DNA of 64,000 nt, taken from positions 1 through 64,000 of the forward strand of contig CAYWRU010000011.1 in the NCBI GenBank assembly GCA_964460795.1. The letters run 5' to 3'. The notes under the pieces were generated by a model. The model made no database searches. It had not been told where the DNA came from and saw only the letters and a list, made by a program, of their open reading frames with translations. Shown here piece after piece: positions 1 through 9,600 of this stretch (its first letter is position 1; every line of letters begins with the position of its first letter). Origin of the DNA: CAZOOM01 sp964460795 (lineage in GTDB: Bacteria; Omnitrophota; Omnitrophia; Omnitrophales; Aquincolibacteriaceae). A program made the translations under genes and the position numbers.

Positions 1-136
1 CTACGGCGAGGTCCGTCCTACGCACCAACTCTCGGCGAACATCTCGCCGAAGCAACTGCTCACGGACACATTCGTTCTGAATTTCAGCATTAGCCTCTTT
101 GGCGTAGGCGGATGAGATTTCGCGGGAATTTGTCAT
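1..136 (-). CDS. Partial unidentified protein after prfA (prmC position)
   Basis: A reading frame starts at ATG 136-134, overlaps the prfA stop by four bases (ATGA), and stays open for 45 codons to the window edge. The position and overlap are those usually occupied by prmC (release-factor glutamine methyltransferase). The visible N-terminus is rich in Arg, Glu and Leu and I do not recognise it as PrmC. The DNA contains a small stem-loop (CGGCGA...TCGCCG, about 34-50), so the start of the gene may carry a repeat insertion. Identity is therefore open; only the coupling to prfA is well supported. Confidence 0.45.
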   Translation of the reverse strand, partial: MTNSREISSAYAKEANAEIQNECVREQLLRRDVRRELVRRTDLAV

Positions 137-1218
137 TCGAAATTTTCCTCCTTGAGGCGGCGCTGCTTCTCGTCTTCAAACAACGCGGCGACAAGTTCAT
201 CCAAGCGGCCGTCTAAAATATCATCCAGGCTATGCAAAGTCAAACCGATCCGATGGTCGGTAACTCGTTGATCTGGAAAGTTATAAGTACGAATTTTTCC
301 GGACCGATCCCCGCTTCCAATCTGCGCTTTTCGTTTCTTGGAAAGCTCTTCTTGCTGCTTCTGGATTTTGGCATCGTAAAGCCGCGCCCGCAAAACCCTC
401 ATGGCTCGCTCGCGATTTTTATGCTGTGAGCGCTCGTCCTGGCACGTGACCACCAAACCTGTTGGAAGATACGTAATGCGGACTGCGGATTCTGTTTTAT
501 TCACATGCTGTCCGCCCGCGCCCGAGGCCCGGTAAACATCAATTTTTAGATCCGTCGGAATAATTTCTATTTCCGTATCATCCACTTCCGGAAGTACCAC
601 GACTGAAACCGCAGACGTATGAACCCGCCCGCTTGCCTCCGTGGCCGGAACCCGCTGGACCCGATGAATTCCACTTTCAAATTTAAACGGAGGATAGGCA
701 TTCGCGCCTCGGGCTTCAAAAATAATTTCTTTAAAGCCGCCGATTCCGGTCGGACTGGAACTCATGACCTCGGTCGCAATCCCCCGGTTCGCCGCATACC
801 GGGCGTACATACGAAAAAGATCAGCCACAAAAAGCGCGGCCTCTTCTCCGCCTGTCCCGGCCCGAATTTCAATAATGATATCCCGTCCCTGGTGAGGATC
901 ATCGCCTCGCAAGAGCAGATCTTCCAATTTCTGGACGACCTCTTCCCGGGTATGTGAAAGAACATTCTGCTCCTCTTTATAGAGGGCCTTCATATCACCA
1001 TCCAAGTCCTTTTCGTTCAAAAGGCTTTGGACCGAACCTATTTCTGAATCAATCTTCTTCAGATCTTCAAACGTCTGAACAATCGGCCGAAGCAAAGCAA
1101 GTTCCTTCGTCAGTTTTTGATACTGCGACGAAACTTTCGTAGAAGCCGGATCACTCAAAAGCGTTTCAATCTCATGAAAACGAGCCGAGATCTTTTCGAC
1201 TTTTTTTAAAAAAATCAT
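133..1218 (-). CDS. prfA: Peptide chain release factor 1
   Basis: Class I release factor that reads UAA/UAG in the ribosomal A site and triggers hydrolysis of peptidyl-tRNA. The 361-residue length is normal for the family. The catalytic GGQ is at residues 235-237 in the context GAGGQHVNKTESAVR. The codon-recognition tripeptide reads PAT at 191-193, the P-x-T pattern of RF1 rather than the SPF of RF2. The start overlaps the rpmE stop by four bases and the stop overlaps the next start by four bases, so the gene sits in a translationally coupled operon with rho and rpmE upstream. The Gln of GGQ is normally methylated by PrmC, whose gene would be expected immediately downstream. Confidence 0.97.
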   Translation of the reverse strand: MIFLKKVEKISARFHEIETLLSDPASTKVSSQYQKLTKELALLRPIVQTFEDLKKIDSEIGSVQSLLNEKDLDGDMKALYKEEQNVLSHTREEVVQKLEDLLLRGDDPHQGRDIIIEIRAGTGGEEAALFVADLFRMYARYAANRGIATEVMSSSPTGIGGFKEIIFEARGANAYPPFKFESGIHRVQRVPATEASGRVHTSAVSVVVLPEVDDTEIEIIPTDLKIDVYRASGAGGQHVNKTESAVRITYLPTGLVVTCQDERSQHKNRERAMRVLRARLYDAKIQKQQEELSKKRKAQIGSGDRSGKIRTYNFPDQRVTDHRIGLTLHSLDDILDGRLDELVAALFEDEKQRRLKEENFE

Positions 1219-1532
1219 TGCGCCTGTTTCAGCGCCTTATCCCGAGCGGCCTGAAGTTTATCTTTCAAGCTGAGTTTTTGTCCAAACACCGGCTCCTTAG
1301 GACCTGCCGGCTGCTTGACTTTGGGTTGAGCAGCGCCTGAAAATTTTTTCTTAAACCGATCAATGCGCCCTGCCGTATCCATGATTTTCTGACGACCCGT
1401 AAAAAACGGGTGGCAGGCTGAGCAAATATCCACTTGGATCGTGCCCTTCAGCGTGCTTTTCGTTTCAAACGTGTTCCCGCAAGCGCAGTGAACGGTCACG
1501 GGTCCGTACTGAGGATGAATCTCATCTTTCAT
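1215..1532 (-). CDS. rpmE: 50S ribosomal protein L31 (zinc-binding type)
   Basis: L31 of the large ribosomal subunit. The N-terminal 70 residues carry the family signature: a start of M-K-x-x-I-H-P-x-Y and the zinc ligands C16, C18, C37 and C40 (CACG and CSACHPF). This makes it the zinc-containing paralogue rather than the zinc-independent form. The residues after about 70 form a Lys/Ala/Pro-rich tail that makes the protein longer (105 aa) than a typical L31 (about 70 aa). The gene lies one base after rho and overlaps prfA by four bases, a common bacterial order rho-rpmE-prfA. Confidence 0.96.
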   Translation of the reverse strand: MKDEIHPQYGPVTVHCACGNTFETKSTLKGTIQVDICSACHPFFTGRQKIMDTAGRIDRFKKKFSGAAQPKVKQPAGPKEPVFGQKLSLKDKLQAARDKALKQAQ

Positions 1533-1533
1533 T

Positions 1534-2937
1534 TTATTTCTCCAGTTTGTTCAAGCTGAGCAGGAACTCAGCATTGGATTTCGATTTCGCAAGCCGGTCC
1601 ACTAAAAGCTCCATGGCCTCGGCTGGATTCAGTTCATTAAGGACTTTGCGAAGGATCCAAACACGCGAAAGTTCATCCGGATGCATGAGCAGATCTTCTT
1701 TGCGGGTATTGGATTTTTTAACATCAATCGCAGGATAAATGCGTTTCTGGAAGAGATTGCGGTCGAGCTGAAGTTCCATATTGCCCGTACCTTTAAACTC
1801 TTCAAAAATCACTTCATCCATGCGGGAGCCCGTATCCACCAGCGCCGTGGCAATAATGGTAAGACTGCCCCCTTCTTCAATATTGCGCGCGGCTCCGAAA
1901 AACCGCTTCGGACGATGCAGCGCGTTGGAGTCCACACCGCCGGAAAGAATTTTTCCAGAATGCGGCACCACCGTATTGTAGGCGCGGGCCAGACGCGTGA
2001 TGCTATCAAGCAAGATCACGACATCGCGCTTGTGCTCCACCAATCGCTTCGCTTTTTCAAGAACGATTTCCGCTACCTGAACGTGACGTTCGGCAGGTTC
2101 ATCAAAGGTCGAGGCAATGACTTCGGCTTTGACGGAGCGCTGCATATCCGTCACTTCTTCCGGACGTTCATCAATCAAAAGAATGATGAGATAAACATCG
2201 GGATGATTGCGCGTAATACTGTTGGCCATTTTCTGCAGCAGGATGGTTTTTCCGCTGTAGGGCTGGGCCACAATGAGTCCGCGCTGACCGCATCCGATCG
2301 GAGTGAGTAGATCCATAATCCGGGTCGAGGTGTCCTGCTGCGTGGTTTCCAAAATGAGGCGCTTATTTGGATAAAGCGGCGTCAGGTTATCAAAGGGAAT
2401 TTTGTCCCGGACTTTTTCCGGATCTTCAAAATTCACGTTCTCGACTTTGAGGAGCGCGAAATAACGCTCGCCTTCTTTGGGCGGACGGATCTGACCGCTC
2501 ACGCTGTCTCCGGTGCGCAAATTAAAGCGCCGGATCTGGCTCGGAGAGACATAAATATCATCCGGAGACGGCAGGTAATTGTAGTTCGGAGATCTTAAAA
2601 ATCCGAACCCGTCTTCCAGGATTTCCAAAACACCTTCTCCGACCATAATTTGATCGGACTCGCTTCCGGCAGATGCGGCCTGGGCCTGAAGGATTTTAAA
2701 AATAATATCCTGTTTTTTGATCCCGGTCGTGGGACCAATGTTGTATTTGTGACCCAGCGCATGGAGTTCGCTGATCTTCATTTTTTTCAGATCCATCGCA
2801 TCCAAGGCTTTTGCAGTTCCTCGATTTGGAGTTGCAGGAGCAATAGGAGCAGCGGGACGCGGCGCACGGGCCGTATCGGCTCCGGAGTTTCCATTGGAAT
2901 AATGGTTTTCGTGGGGAGGCGGGGTTCGTTTCATCAT
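1534..2937 (-). CDS. rho: Transcription termination factor Rho
   Basis: Hexameric RNA-dependent ATPase that terminates transcription. Domains in order: a disordered Pro/Ala/Asn N-terminal extension (1-45), the Rho N-terminal helical domain (about 50-90, LKKMKISELHALGHKYNI), a cold-shock-like RNA-binding fold (about 97-170, with GFGFLRSP), and a RecA-type ATPase (about 180-440). Walker A ends in GKT with Lys230; Walker B is VVILLDSITRLARAYN; the arginine-finger region is SGSRMDEVIFEEFKGTGNMEL-like. The residues before the P-loop read AQPYSG instead of the usual APPKAG, the region contacted by bicyclomycin in well-studied Rho proteins. It is eight bases after coaE and one base before rpmE. Confidence 0.97.
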   Translation of the reverse strand: MMKRTPPPHENHYSNGNSGADTARAPRPAAPIAPATPNRGTAKALDAMDLKKMKISELHALGHKYNIGPTTGIKKQDIIFKILQAQAASAGSESDQIMVGEGVLEILEDGFGFLRSPNYNYLPSPDDIYVSPSQIRRFNLRTGDSVSGQIRPPKEGERYFALLKVENVNFEDPEKVRDKIPFDNLTPLYPNKRLILETTQQDTSTRIMDLLTPIGCGQRGLIVAQPYSGKTILLQKMANSITRNHPDVYLIILLIDERPEEVTDMQRSVKAEVIASTFDEPAERHVQVAEIVLEKAKRLVEHKRDVVILLDSITRLARAYNTVVPHSGKILSGGVDSNALHRPKRFFGAARNIEEGGSLTIIATALVDTGSRMDEVIFEEFKGTGNMELQLDRNLFQKRIYPAIDVKKSNTRKEDLLMHPDELSRVWILRKVLNELNPAEAMELLVDRLAKSKSNAEFLLSLNKLEK

Positions 2938-2945
2938 AGAGTCTT

Positions 2946-3584
2946 TTATATCCTTTCGCTGATTGACGGTATACCTTTGGAGGATGAGCCGGAAAGGTCT
3001 GTCCAGATTTTTAGGACTTCCTTTCGCACTTCCTCCAAGGGGGAGTCGTTGTGAACTATAAAATTTGAACGTTTCATTTTTTCTTCAATCGGAATTTGTA
3101 CAGCCGTTCTGCGCCGGATCTCTTCCGGAGAAATTCCGCGTGCTTTTAACCGAGTTTCGATCTTTGCCGAAGAGGCGTGGACGGTAATCGTCCAATCGCA
3201 CTGCCGGTCCCAGCCGGATTCAAAAAGCAGCGGCACATTAAAAACCGCGACTGATTCCGGGCCCTGTTTTTTTTCTTCTTCCATCCGCTCAAACACATAG
3301 GGATGAATCCAGGATTCAAGCTCCCGGCGCTTTGCGCTATCGCTAAAAATTCTGTCTGCGACTTTTTTTCGGTCCACTTCTCCCTGGTCATCCAAAAAAT
3401 CCCAGCCCCATTGGCTTACCAGGGTTTCGTAAGGCGGATTGCCGGGCTCAAGCGCTTCGCGCGCCAATTGATCGGCATCAATCACCTTAGCGCCCAATTC
3501 GCGGAACATCTCCGCCACCGTGGATTTCCCGGATCCAAAAATGCCGGTCAAACCCACTCGGATTTTAGGCTTTGGCTGCATCAT
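2946..3584 (-). CDS. coaE: Dephospho-CoA kinase
   Basis: Final step of coenzyme A synthesis, ATP-dependent phosphorylation of the ribose 3'-OH of dephospho-CoA. The P-loop GIFGSGKST is at residues 14-22. The family motif around VIDADQLAREALEPG follows at about 35-49, and the CoaE-type HPYVFERM segment lies near residue 97. Length 212 aa is normal. Two adjacent Met codons open the frame, and either may be the start. The gene is separated from polA by a 108-bp palindromic repeat region and followed after eight bases by rho, so it probably leads or shares the rho operon. Confidence 0.95.
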   Translation of the reverse strand: MMQPKPKIRVGLTGIFGSGKSTVAEMFRELGAKVIDADQLAREALEPGNPPYETLVSQWGWDFLDDQGEVDRKKVADRIFSDSAKRRELESWIHPYVFERMEEEKKQGPESVAVFNVPLLFESGWDRQCDWTITVHASSAKIETRLKARGISPEEIRRRTAVQIPIEEKMKRSNFIVHNDSPLEEVRKEVLKIWTDLSGSSSKGIPSISERI

Positions 3585-3592
3585 GCACCTCC

Positions 3593-3692
3593 GCTGATAT
3601 TAGACTCCGTTCTTTCGAAGGGTGTCATCCCCGCGGAGGCGGGGATCCAATCTCTGGACCCCCGACAAAAACATTCGGGGGTGACATTTCGT
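3593..3692. repeat. Nested inverted repeat between polA and coaE
   Basis: An imperfect palindrome runs from about 3623 to 3687, with outer arms GTCATCCCC and GGGGGTGAC. It contains two inner hairpins, CCCCGC..GCGGGG at 3629-3644 and ACCCCCGA..TTCGGGGGT at 3659-3682. This is the kind of intergenic element often mis-translated as VIPAEAGIQ in many bacterial genomes. It lies directly downstream of polA and could attenuate read-through into coaE, but no T-run follows in either direction. Confidence 0.75.
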
Positions 3693-6392
3693 TTATTCCT
3701 TGTACCAGGAGGCCCCTTTCCGAACATCCACCCTCAAAGGGACCCGGAGCGAATAACTTTCTTCCATATGACGCCTGACCATGGGTTCAAGCACGGTCAT
3801 CTCATCCTCCCGCGCATCAAAGACCAATTCGTCATGGACCTGCATGATCATCCGGCTGGAAAGCCCTTGATCCTCGAGAGCTTTCTGAATGGTAATCATG
3901 GCCAGTTTGATCAAATCCGCGGCCGATCCTTGAATCGGAGCATTAATGGCGGACCTTTCGGCAAACTGCCGGATATTTGCATTCTTCGAATGGATATCAG
4001 GGAAAAAGGAACGCCGTCCCAGGAGGGTCGTCAAATAGCCTTGTTTCCGGGCAAGCGCCAACTCGCCGTCTAAATAATCCTTCACTTGGCCGTATCGCTT
4101 AAAATAATTTTGGATGAATTTTTCGGCTTCCGATATGGAAATTTGAAGATCTTGCGATAGGCCGTAAGCTGTCTTGCCATAGATAATACTGAAATTTATG
4201 ACTTTGGCAAGATCTCTCATTTCCCGGGTCACTTCGGCCTCTTTGACCCCATAAAGGAGGGTGGCGGTAAAGCGGTGGATATCCCGCTCCTCCTGGAAGG
4301 CCTTAACCAGCTGAGGGTCCCCGGATAAATGGGCCAAAACTCTCAATTCAATCTGGGAATAGTCCGCGGACAGAATCAGGCGCTTATGGCCCTTGTCTGG
4401 GCGGGGAATAAAAGCCTTCCGAATCAGCCTTCCCTGCTCGGTCCGGATTGGGATATTCTGCAGATTCGGGTCAGAGCTGGACAAACGGCCCGTCGCCGTA
4501 GTGGTTTGATGATAGGAGGTGTGGACAAGCCCGGTTTCAGGGCGAATCATTTCCGGAAGCGCATCTAAATAAGTGGATTTCAGTTTGGAGCGTTCTCGGT
4601 ACTCCAGCATTTTTCGTGGAAGATCATGGGCCGGCGCAAGTTTTTCAAGCACTGAAACATCCGTGGAATATCCGGTCTTGGTCTTACGAACCACGGGAAG
4701 TTTCAGGCGCTCAAAGAGAACTTCGGCCAGCTGTTTCGGAGAATTGATATTAAACTCCCCGCCTGCAAGCCCATGAATTTCTTTTGTGAGTTTTTCCAGA
4801 TCCTCGCCGCATTCTTTGGAAAGTTTAGCAAGATAATCGATATCCAGCTTAACGCCATTCAGCTCCACCGCCCCAATGGCTAAGGCAAGCGGCATTTCCA
4901 CATTTTCAAAAAGCTTCATGAGTTTATTTTCTTCGAGCTTTGCGCGCAGGACAGGAACGAGCCGCATCACACAGTCGGCGTCTTCGCAAGCATATTCCGT
5001 AATTTTTTCTACCGGCACATCCGCCATGGAAGTTTGTTTCGCTCCGGATCCGATTAAATCAGAGGTGGGAATCTTCCGGACGTTTAAATATTCCATGCTG
5101 ATGTCATCGAGATTGTGATTGAGCTTGATGGGATTAATTAAATAGCTGGCAATCATAGTGTCAAAAGCAATGCCCCGTACTTCGATCCCATGGCAGCGCA
5201 AGACCATCCAGTCATACTTCACATTTTGTCCGTATTTTTTTAGCTTAGGGTTTTCCAAGAGCGGCTTCACGGCGGCAAGCACCTCTTTAATAGGAAGGCC
5301 GTGCTGAGTGTGTTCGGATTTGACAGGGATATACCAGGCCTGGAGCGGCTTAATCGAGAAACTCAGTCCTACCAGTTTTGCAGATACAGGATGGACGCTC
5401 GTGGTCTCGGTATCCACGCTAAAAGCGCCGGCTTTTTCGAGTTCTTCAAGCAGATCCGCTAAATCCTTCTTGGATTCCACCGTACGGTAATCGCGCTTTT
5501 CTTCCGGCTGAGACGGAGCTGCGGCCGATGCGTACTCTTTGAGTTGATTACGAAATTCATAGCGCTTTAAAAATTCTACGAGACGGGGTTCGTCCGGACC
5601 TTCCAGCTTCATTTCATCCCAAGCTTCTTTGACCGGCACATCGGTATCGACCGTCACGAGCTCATGCGAGAGGAGCAAGCTTTTTTCGTGTTCTTCGATT
5701 AACGCCTTTTGGGATTTGGAGCTGATCTTGTCCCGGTTTTTAATCAGCCCCTCCACAGATCCAAATTGATGAATGAGCTTGGTCGCCGTTTTTTCTCCGA
5801 TACCGGGAACGCCGGGAATATTGTCGGACGCGTCCCCCATCAAGGCCATGATTTCAATGACTTTTTCCGGGCCGAGTCCGTCCCAGCGTTTTTTAACCGC
5901 CTCACGGTCAATCACGAGTTCTTTGTGCGGGTTATAAATTTTGATCTCGTCATTCACGAGCTGCATGGCATCTTTATCCCCGGTCACAATAAAAATCTCG
6001 TAACCTTTTTTAGCGCCGCGCACCGCGAGTGTGGCCAGGACATCATCGGCTTCATAACCCGGCATTTCATAAATGGGAAATTTCATGGCGCGGCAAAATT
6101 CCTTGATGGGTTCGATCTGCTGGATCAAATCTTCGGGCATGGGCTTGCGGTGGGCTTTATAGTCTTCAAATTTTTTGCTGCGGTGAGTCTGCTCCGGCCG
6201 GTCAAAACAAACGGCAAAATAATCCGGCTGATTGTCGCGGATCATTTTCTGGATCATGGTCATAAAACCATAGATGGCATTCGTGGGTTCGCCCTTGGAA
6301 TTCGAAAGGTTTTGGATCGCGTAATAGGCGCGGTATAAAAGCGAGTGGCCATCAATCAGAAAAAGTTTTTTACCGTTACGGGAAGTCATCAT
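3693..6392 (-). CDS. polA: DNA polymerase I
   Basis: Repair and Okazaki-fragment polymerase with all three activities. Residues 1-about 290 are the 5'-3' exonuclease (LIDGHSLLYRAYYA, GYEADDVLA, VTGDKDAMQLV, GVPGIGEKTA with its helix-hairpin-helix). Residues about 305-490 are the 3'-5' proofreading domain with intact acidic residues: DTET near 326, the KYDWMVL region, and YACED. The remainder is the family A polymerase: ADYSQIELRVLAHLSGD near 676, the O-helix around DLAKVINFSIIYGKTAYGLS, and QVHDEL near 850. Length 899 aa is normal. It is transcribed alone behind a 209-bp AT-rich gap and is followed by the palindrome at 3593-3692. Confidence 0.98.
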   Translation of the reverse strand: MMTSRNGKKLFLIDGHSLLYRAYYAIQNLSNSKGEPTNAIYGFMTMIQKMIRDNQPDYFAVCFDRPEQTHRSKKFEDYKAHRKPMPEDLIQQIEPIKEFCRAMKFPIYEMPGYEADDVLATLAVRGAKKGYEIFIVTGDKDAMQLVNDEIKIYNPHKELVIDREAVKKRWDGLGPEKVIEIMALMGDASDNIPGVPGIGEKTATKLIHQFGSVEGLIKNRDKISSKSQKALIEEHEKSLLLSHELVTVDTDVPVKEAWDEMKLEGPDEPRLVEFLKRYEFRNQLKEYASAAAPSQPEEKRDYRTVESKKDLADLLEELEKAGAFSVDTETTSVHPVSAKLVGLSFSIKPLQAWYIPVKSEHTQHGLPIKEVLAAVKPLLENPKLKKYGQNVKYDWMVLRCHGIEVRGIAFDTMIASYLINPIKLNHNLDDISMEYLNVRKIPTSDLIGSGAKQTSMADVPVEKITEYACEDADCVMRLVPVLRAKLEENKLMKLFENVEMPLALAIGAVELNGVKLDIDYLAKLSKECGEDLEKLTKEIHGLAGGEFNINSPKQLAEVLFERLKLPVVRKTKTGYSTDVSVLEKLAPAHDLPRKMLEYRERSKLKSTYLDALPEMIRPETGLVHTSYHQTTTATGRLSSSDPNLQNIPIRTEQGRLIRKAFIPRPDKGHKRLILSADYSQIELRVLAHLSGDPQLVKAFQEERDIHRFTATLLYGVKEAEVTREMRDLAKVINFSIIYGKTAYGLSQDLQISISEAEKFIQNYFKRYGQVKDYLDGELALARKQGYLTTLLGRRSFFPDIHSKNANIRQFAERSAINAPIQGSAADLIKLAMITIQKALEDQGLSSRMIMQVHDELVFDAREDEMTVLEPMVRRHMEESYSLRVPLRVDVRKGASWYKE

Positions 6393-6601
6393 AAGCGGAT
6401 AATTCAGCGATTAAGCCGGTCAGGTGTTATTTGTAACCTATTGATATTAATTGGGTTAGGTTATTTTTAAGTTGGTTGATTTGGATGAGAATGATTTGGG
6501 GGTTTTTTTGTTTGGATGATGGTGAAATCATAAGAAAAACCCCTTTCCGGGTCAAGCGTTTTGTCCTATCCCTTATCCCCTTCCCCCTACCCCTTTATTT
6601 T
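6393..6601. other. Gap between the giant reading frame and polA
   Basis: No gene is visible. The part next to polA (6420-6480) is AT-rich and probably holds the polA promoter, but I cannot fix convincing -35 and -10 boxes. Immediately after the stop of the giant frame the minus strand reads purine-rich GGGG-type runs. A weak stem ACCC..GGGT followed by five T lies at about 6538-6560 on the minus strand, a possible poor terminator. Confidence 0.4.
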
Positions 6602-9600
6602 TTATGCGGATCTCGCAAATGCCGCAATAAAATGTGCGTTATACCAATTTGACCATTTCCCGGCCGCTAAAGAATCTGCAAAGAAATGTCCGTTCGCGGA
6701 ATCTTGCCGCACGCCTTCGGGAAGATTTCTAACCAAGGTCTCTCCAGTTTTTCGTAATAATGCAGCCGCCGCATGAATGGCGACTCCCAGTGTTCCGGCC
6801 TGATCGGTCGCTCGTCCTTCATCGTTTTGATACTCAAAAACAAATAATTGATCCGAGCGAAGCCCCTGAAGCCTTGCCCAAGTATGGCGATTTTTTATCA
6901 TCAAAATCGTTGCGCCGCCAGGGAGAGGTTTGCTTTGCATGCTTGGACCTGCCCCTGTTCGAAACTTGATTTGATTGCCGAGTTCAGGATGGTCGATCAA
7001 AACCTGCGCGGCTAAATGCTTTAAATCTTGATACGCGGGATGCGAGACGTCGGCATTTAAAATTTCAGCATGCACGTTCTTCTGCGATGCCATGACGGCA
7101 AAAAATTCCGCGCGTTGCTCATTCGAAAACTCCTCCGCCAGCTCCTTAAAATCTACTACTACCTTTGTGGCAACAGGGACAGGTCTGCTTTGTATTCCCA
7201 GACCTGTCCCTATTTCTCTTTTTTTATTTAATATATTATCATACTTATATTGATTTTTATTTAATATTGCTGTATTCTGTCTTCCTATTAAAGAAAGGGT
7301 TTTATTCGATGTTTGAACCGCTGACTGTCCATCGCCGCGAGTTTCTCGCGCGGACTGTAATGGACGTTGTAAAATTTGTGGTAGGAAGTATGATTGTAAC
7401 CGGTTTTTTTGGACGGTTTTCGCTGATGCAAAAACTTGTAAGTAGCTTTTTGGTGCTCGGTCTTTTTGTGTTAGCCTGGTCGCTATTTCCGCCGAAGGGG
7501 GCGAAATAAATGGACGTTGCATTAATCTTTTTAGCCGGAGTTGCTGTACTGATAATTTCGGCCATGATTTACGATCACTTCGCCAAACGCCATCCCCGCT
7601 GATCTTCAGATTCATATCTTTCCGCACTTCAGAGCGTTGCTGGAGTTTTTGCGATAAGTTTTCCAGAAGAGGTTTCGTTAATTCTTTATAAAATTTCTCC
7701 ACAATGGGTTTATTAACCGGGGGTCTGCTAAATTTAGGAGGAATAGGTGACCATTCCAGCATTTGAAGAATAAGGTCGGAAAAAATTTCATGGAATTTTT
7801 TCCGCGCTTGATAAAAAGCCTCCCATTCAGGTCGCATCGGCGCGATAAATTTTAACTGATCGTCTGCGCGTAAAATTTTTAAGAAGATCTCGTCAAAATA
7901 AAATAGCTGGCTTAAGAAATCCCCGGTGGTGAGCTTCTCGGTATCTGACACAAATTTGTTCTTTAACACATTTTTTATTTTGAGTTTAAATTTTTCTCCT
8001 TCTGTAAGTTGAGGAATTCCCGGCGTTCCCTCGCCAAATTGATAAATCGCTGCCAGACCCCCAATAAAGGGCAAAGCGTCTTCAAAGCGGCCATTAAATA
8101 TTTTTTGAACCAGAACATTTGCATGCTGTTTTCTTATGGCTTCTATTAAAGCACGGCTTGTTTGAAATAATGCGTCTACTGTTTCAGCATCAGCCTTTGC
8201 CAGTTTTCTCAAGGACATTCTACGAACTATCACTTCGGCTATGCCTCGCACCTCAGAGCGCGCCAAGGAAGGATACAATCTCACTACCGAAAGCGGAAGC
8301 AGCCGCACATCTAAAAATTCATCGAATGAATATTGATTCGGGGTCTCAAGGGCATCGATGAAAGGATCTCCGCTGCCCACCCAGTCTGCATGAAAATCAT
8401 CCTTGTCTTCCGAACGATTTTCCGGCATTTCACCAATCCCTCCAAAAACATCCCAAGGAATGGGCCGATGGCTGAGAAAAACATCTTGTTTCATCTGGCC
8501 AATATCTTGTGTGCTGGTATCAAATAAAACATCGCCGCGCTTTAATGGTTCATTTTGAAAAACTGCGTACAAATCGGAGGCTTGGAGCAGTTTTTCTCGC
8601 GCTCGGATGATCTGATGAAGAGCGCTTTTCTTTTGCCGGCGCGCATGGCGTATTCGATTTCCCCAATATCGATAGTGCTTCCATTGGATTGCGGATTCGC
8701 GGAGAGAGCTAAAAGCAATTAGATAGGAGTGCCATTCCAAAAACCGCCGGGTTGAAATCCCAAGATCCATCCAAGCCCGAGCAAACTCAGGCGCCTGCGT
8801 TCTCTGCGCTACAAAGGCTGCGATCGCATCCACAAGCTGTTCGGTTGAATTTTTCCTTTTTCTGAGTTGTTTCAACAATTCAGAATTAGGCAGCTTAGAC
8901 AAGCGCTCTAGGGTTTGAAATTTTTCGTTTTCAGATACGAACGGCTTGATTTGAGCAACGGCCCTTTGGAATAATTTCAACAAATGCTCCAGCGCTTCCG
9001 GAGAAGCCTTTTGGATGCGGCTTGCCCCAAAACGCTGGTATCGCTCCATCAAAACCAGCATCCGGATATTTGCGCACGTTCGCTCAAGTGAAAAAACAGC
9101 CTCCGCCAGAGGTAAGATGGATTCAAATGCTTTTGCCTGCCCAGGCTCTGCGCGGACTTTAAATCCGCGCTGCTCGGCTTCGATGCGTCTGAGTAAATCC
9201 ATAGCGTCGGACATTTTTTGATGTTTGACTTTCAAAAGCTGAACATTCTCGGGCTGAAATTCTGCGTAGGAAATCCACCCGAGATGAAAAGGCGTCTGCA
9301 TGTCAGCGCTGAAATCGATGCGGTTTTGCATGCCGCCAATGCCGAGAATGCATTTAATAAAATCGCGCGGATCCCCTCCGGTCAAAAGCTGTTTGAGTTG
9401 GGACCAATCAGACATCGCAGTCACCCAAACCTCGGGATCCCGGACGCTCAGAAGGTTTTGATAACGGCTTTGAAGCCATGACGCCCGCCAGTCTGCATGG
9501 TGTCCCAGAACTTCCAGGATGTGATCTATAGAAAGAGCGAGCTGGGACGGTGAGTAAACCGCGGTAAATTCCGGATCTAAACCAGCGGGGTAACGCACGG

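Noticed and set aside
1..136. Confident assignment of the left-edge frame as prmC
   Set aside because: Position fits, but the 45 visible residues do not show the PrmC N-terminal pattern, and the catalytic NPPY lies outside the window.
619..957. Plus-strand reading frame of 112 codons opposite prfA
   Set aside because: Fully contained in a certain gene on the other strand; no promoter, SD or recognisable protein.
3303..4073. Plus-strand frame of 256 codons over coaE, the palindrome and polA
   Set aside because: Shadow of two certain genes; its VIPAEAGIQ-like part is the translation of the intergenic repeat.
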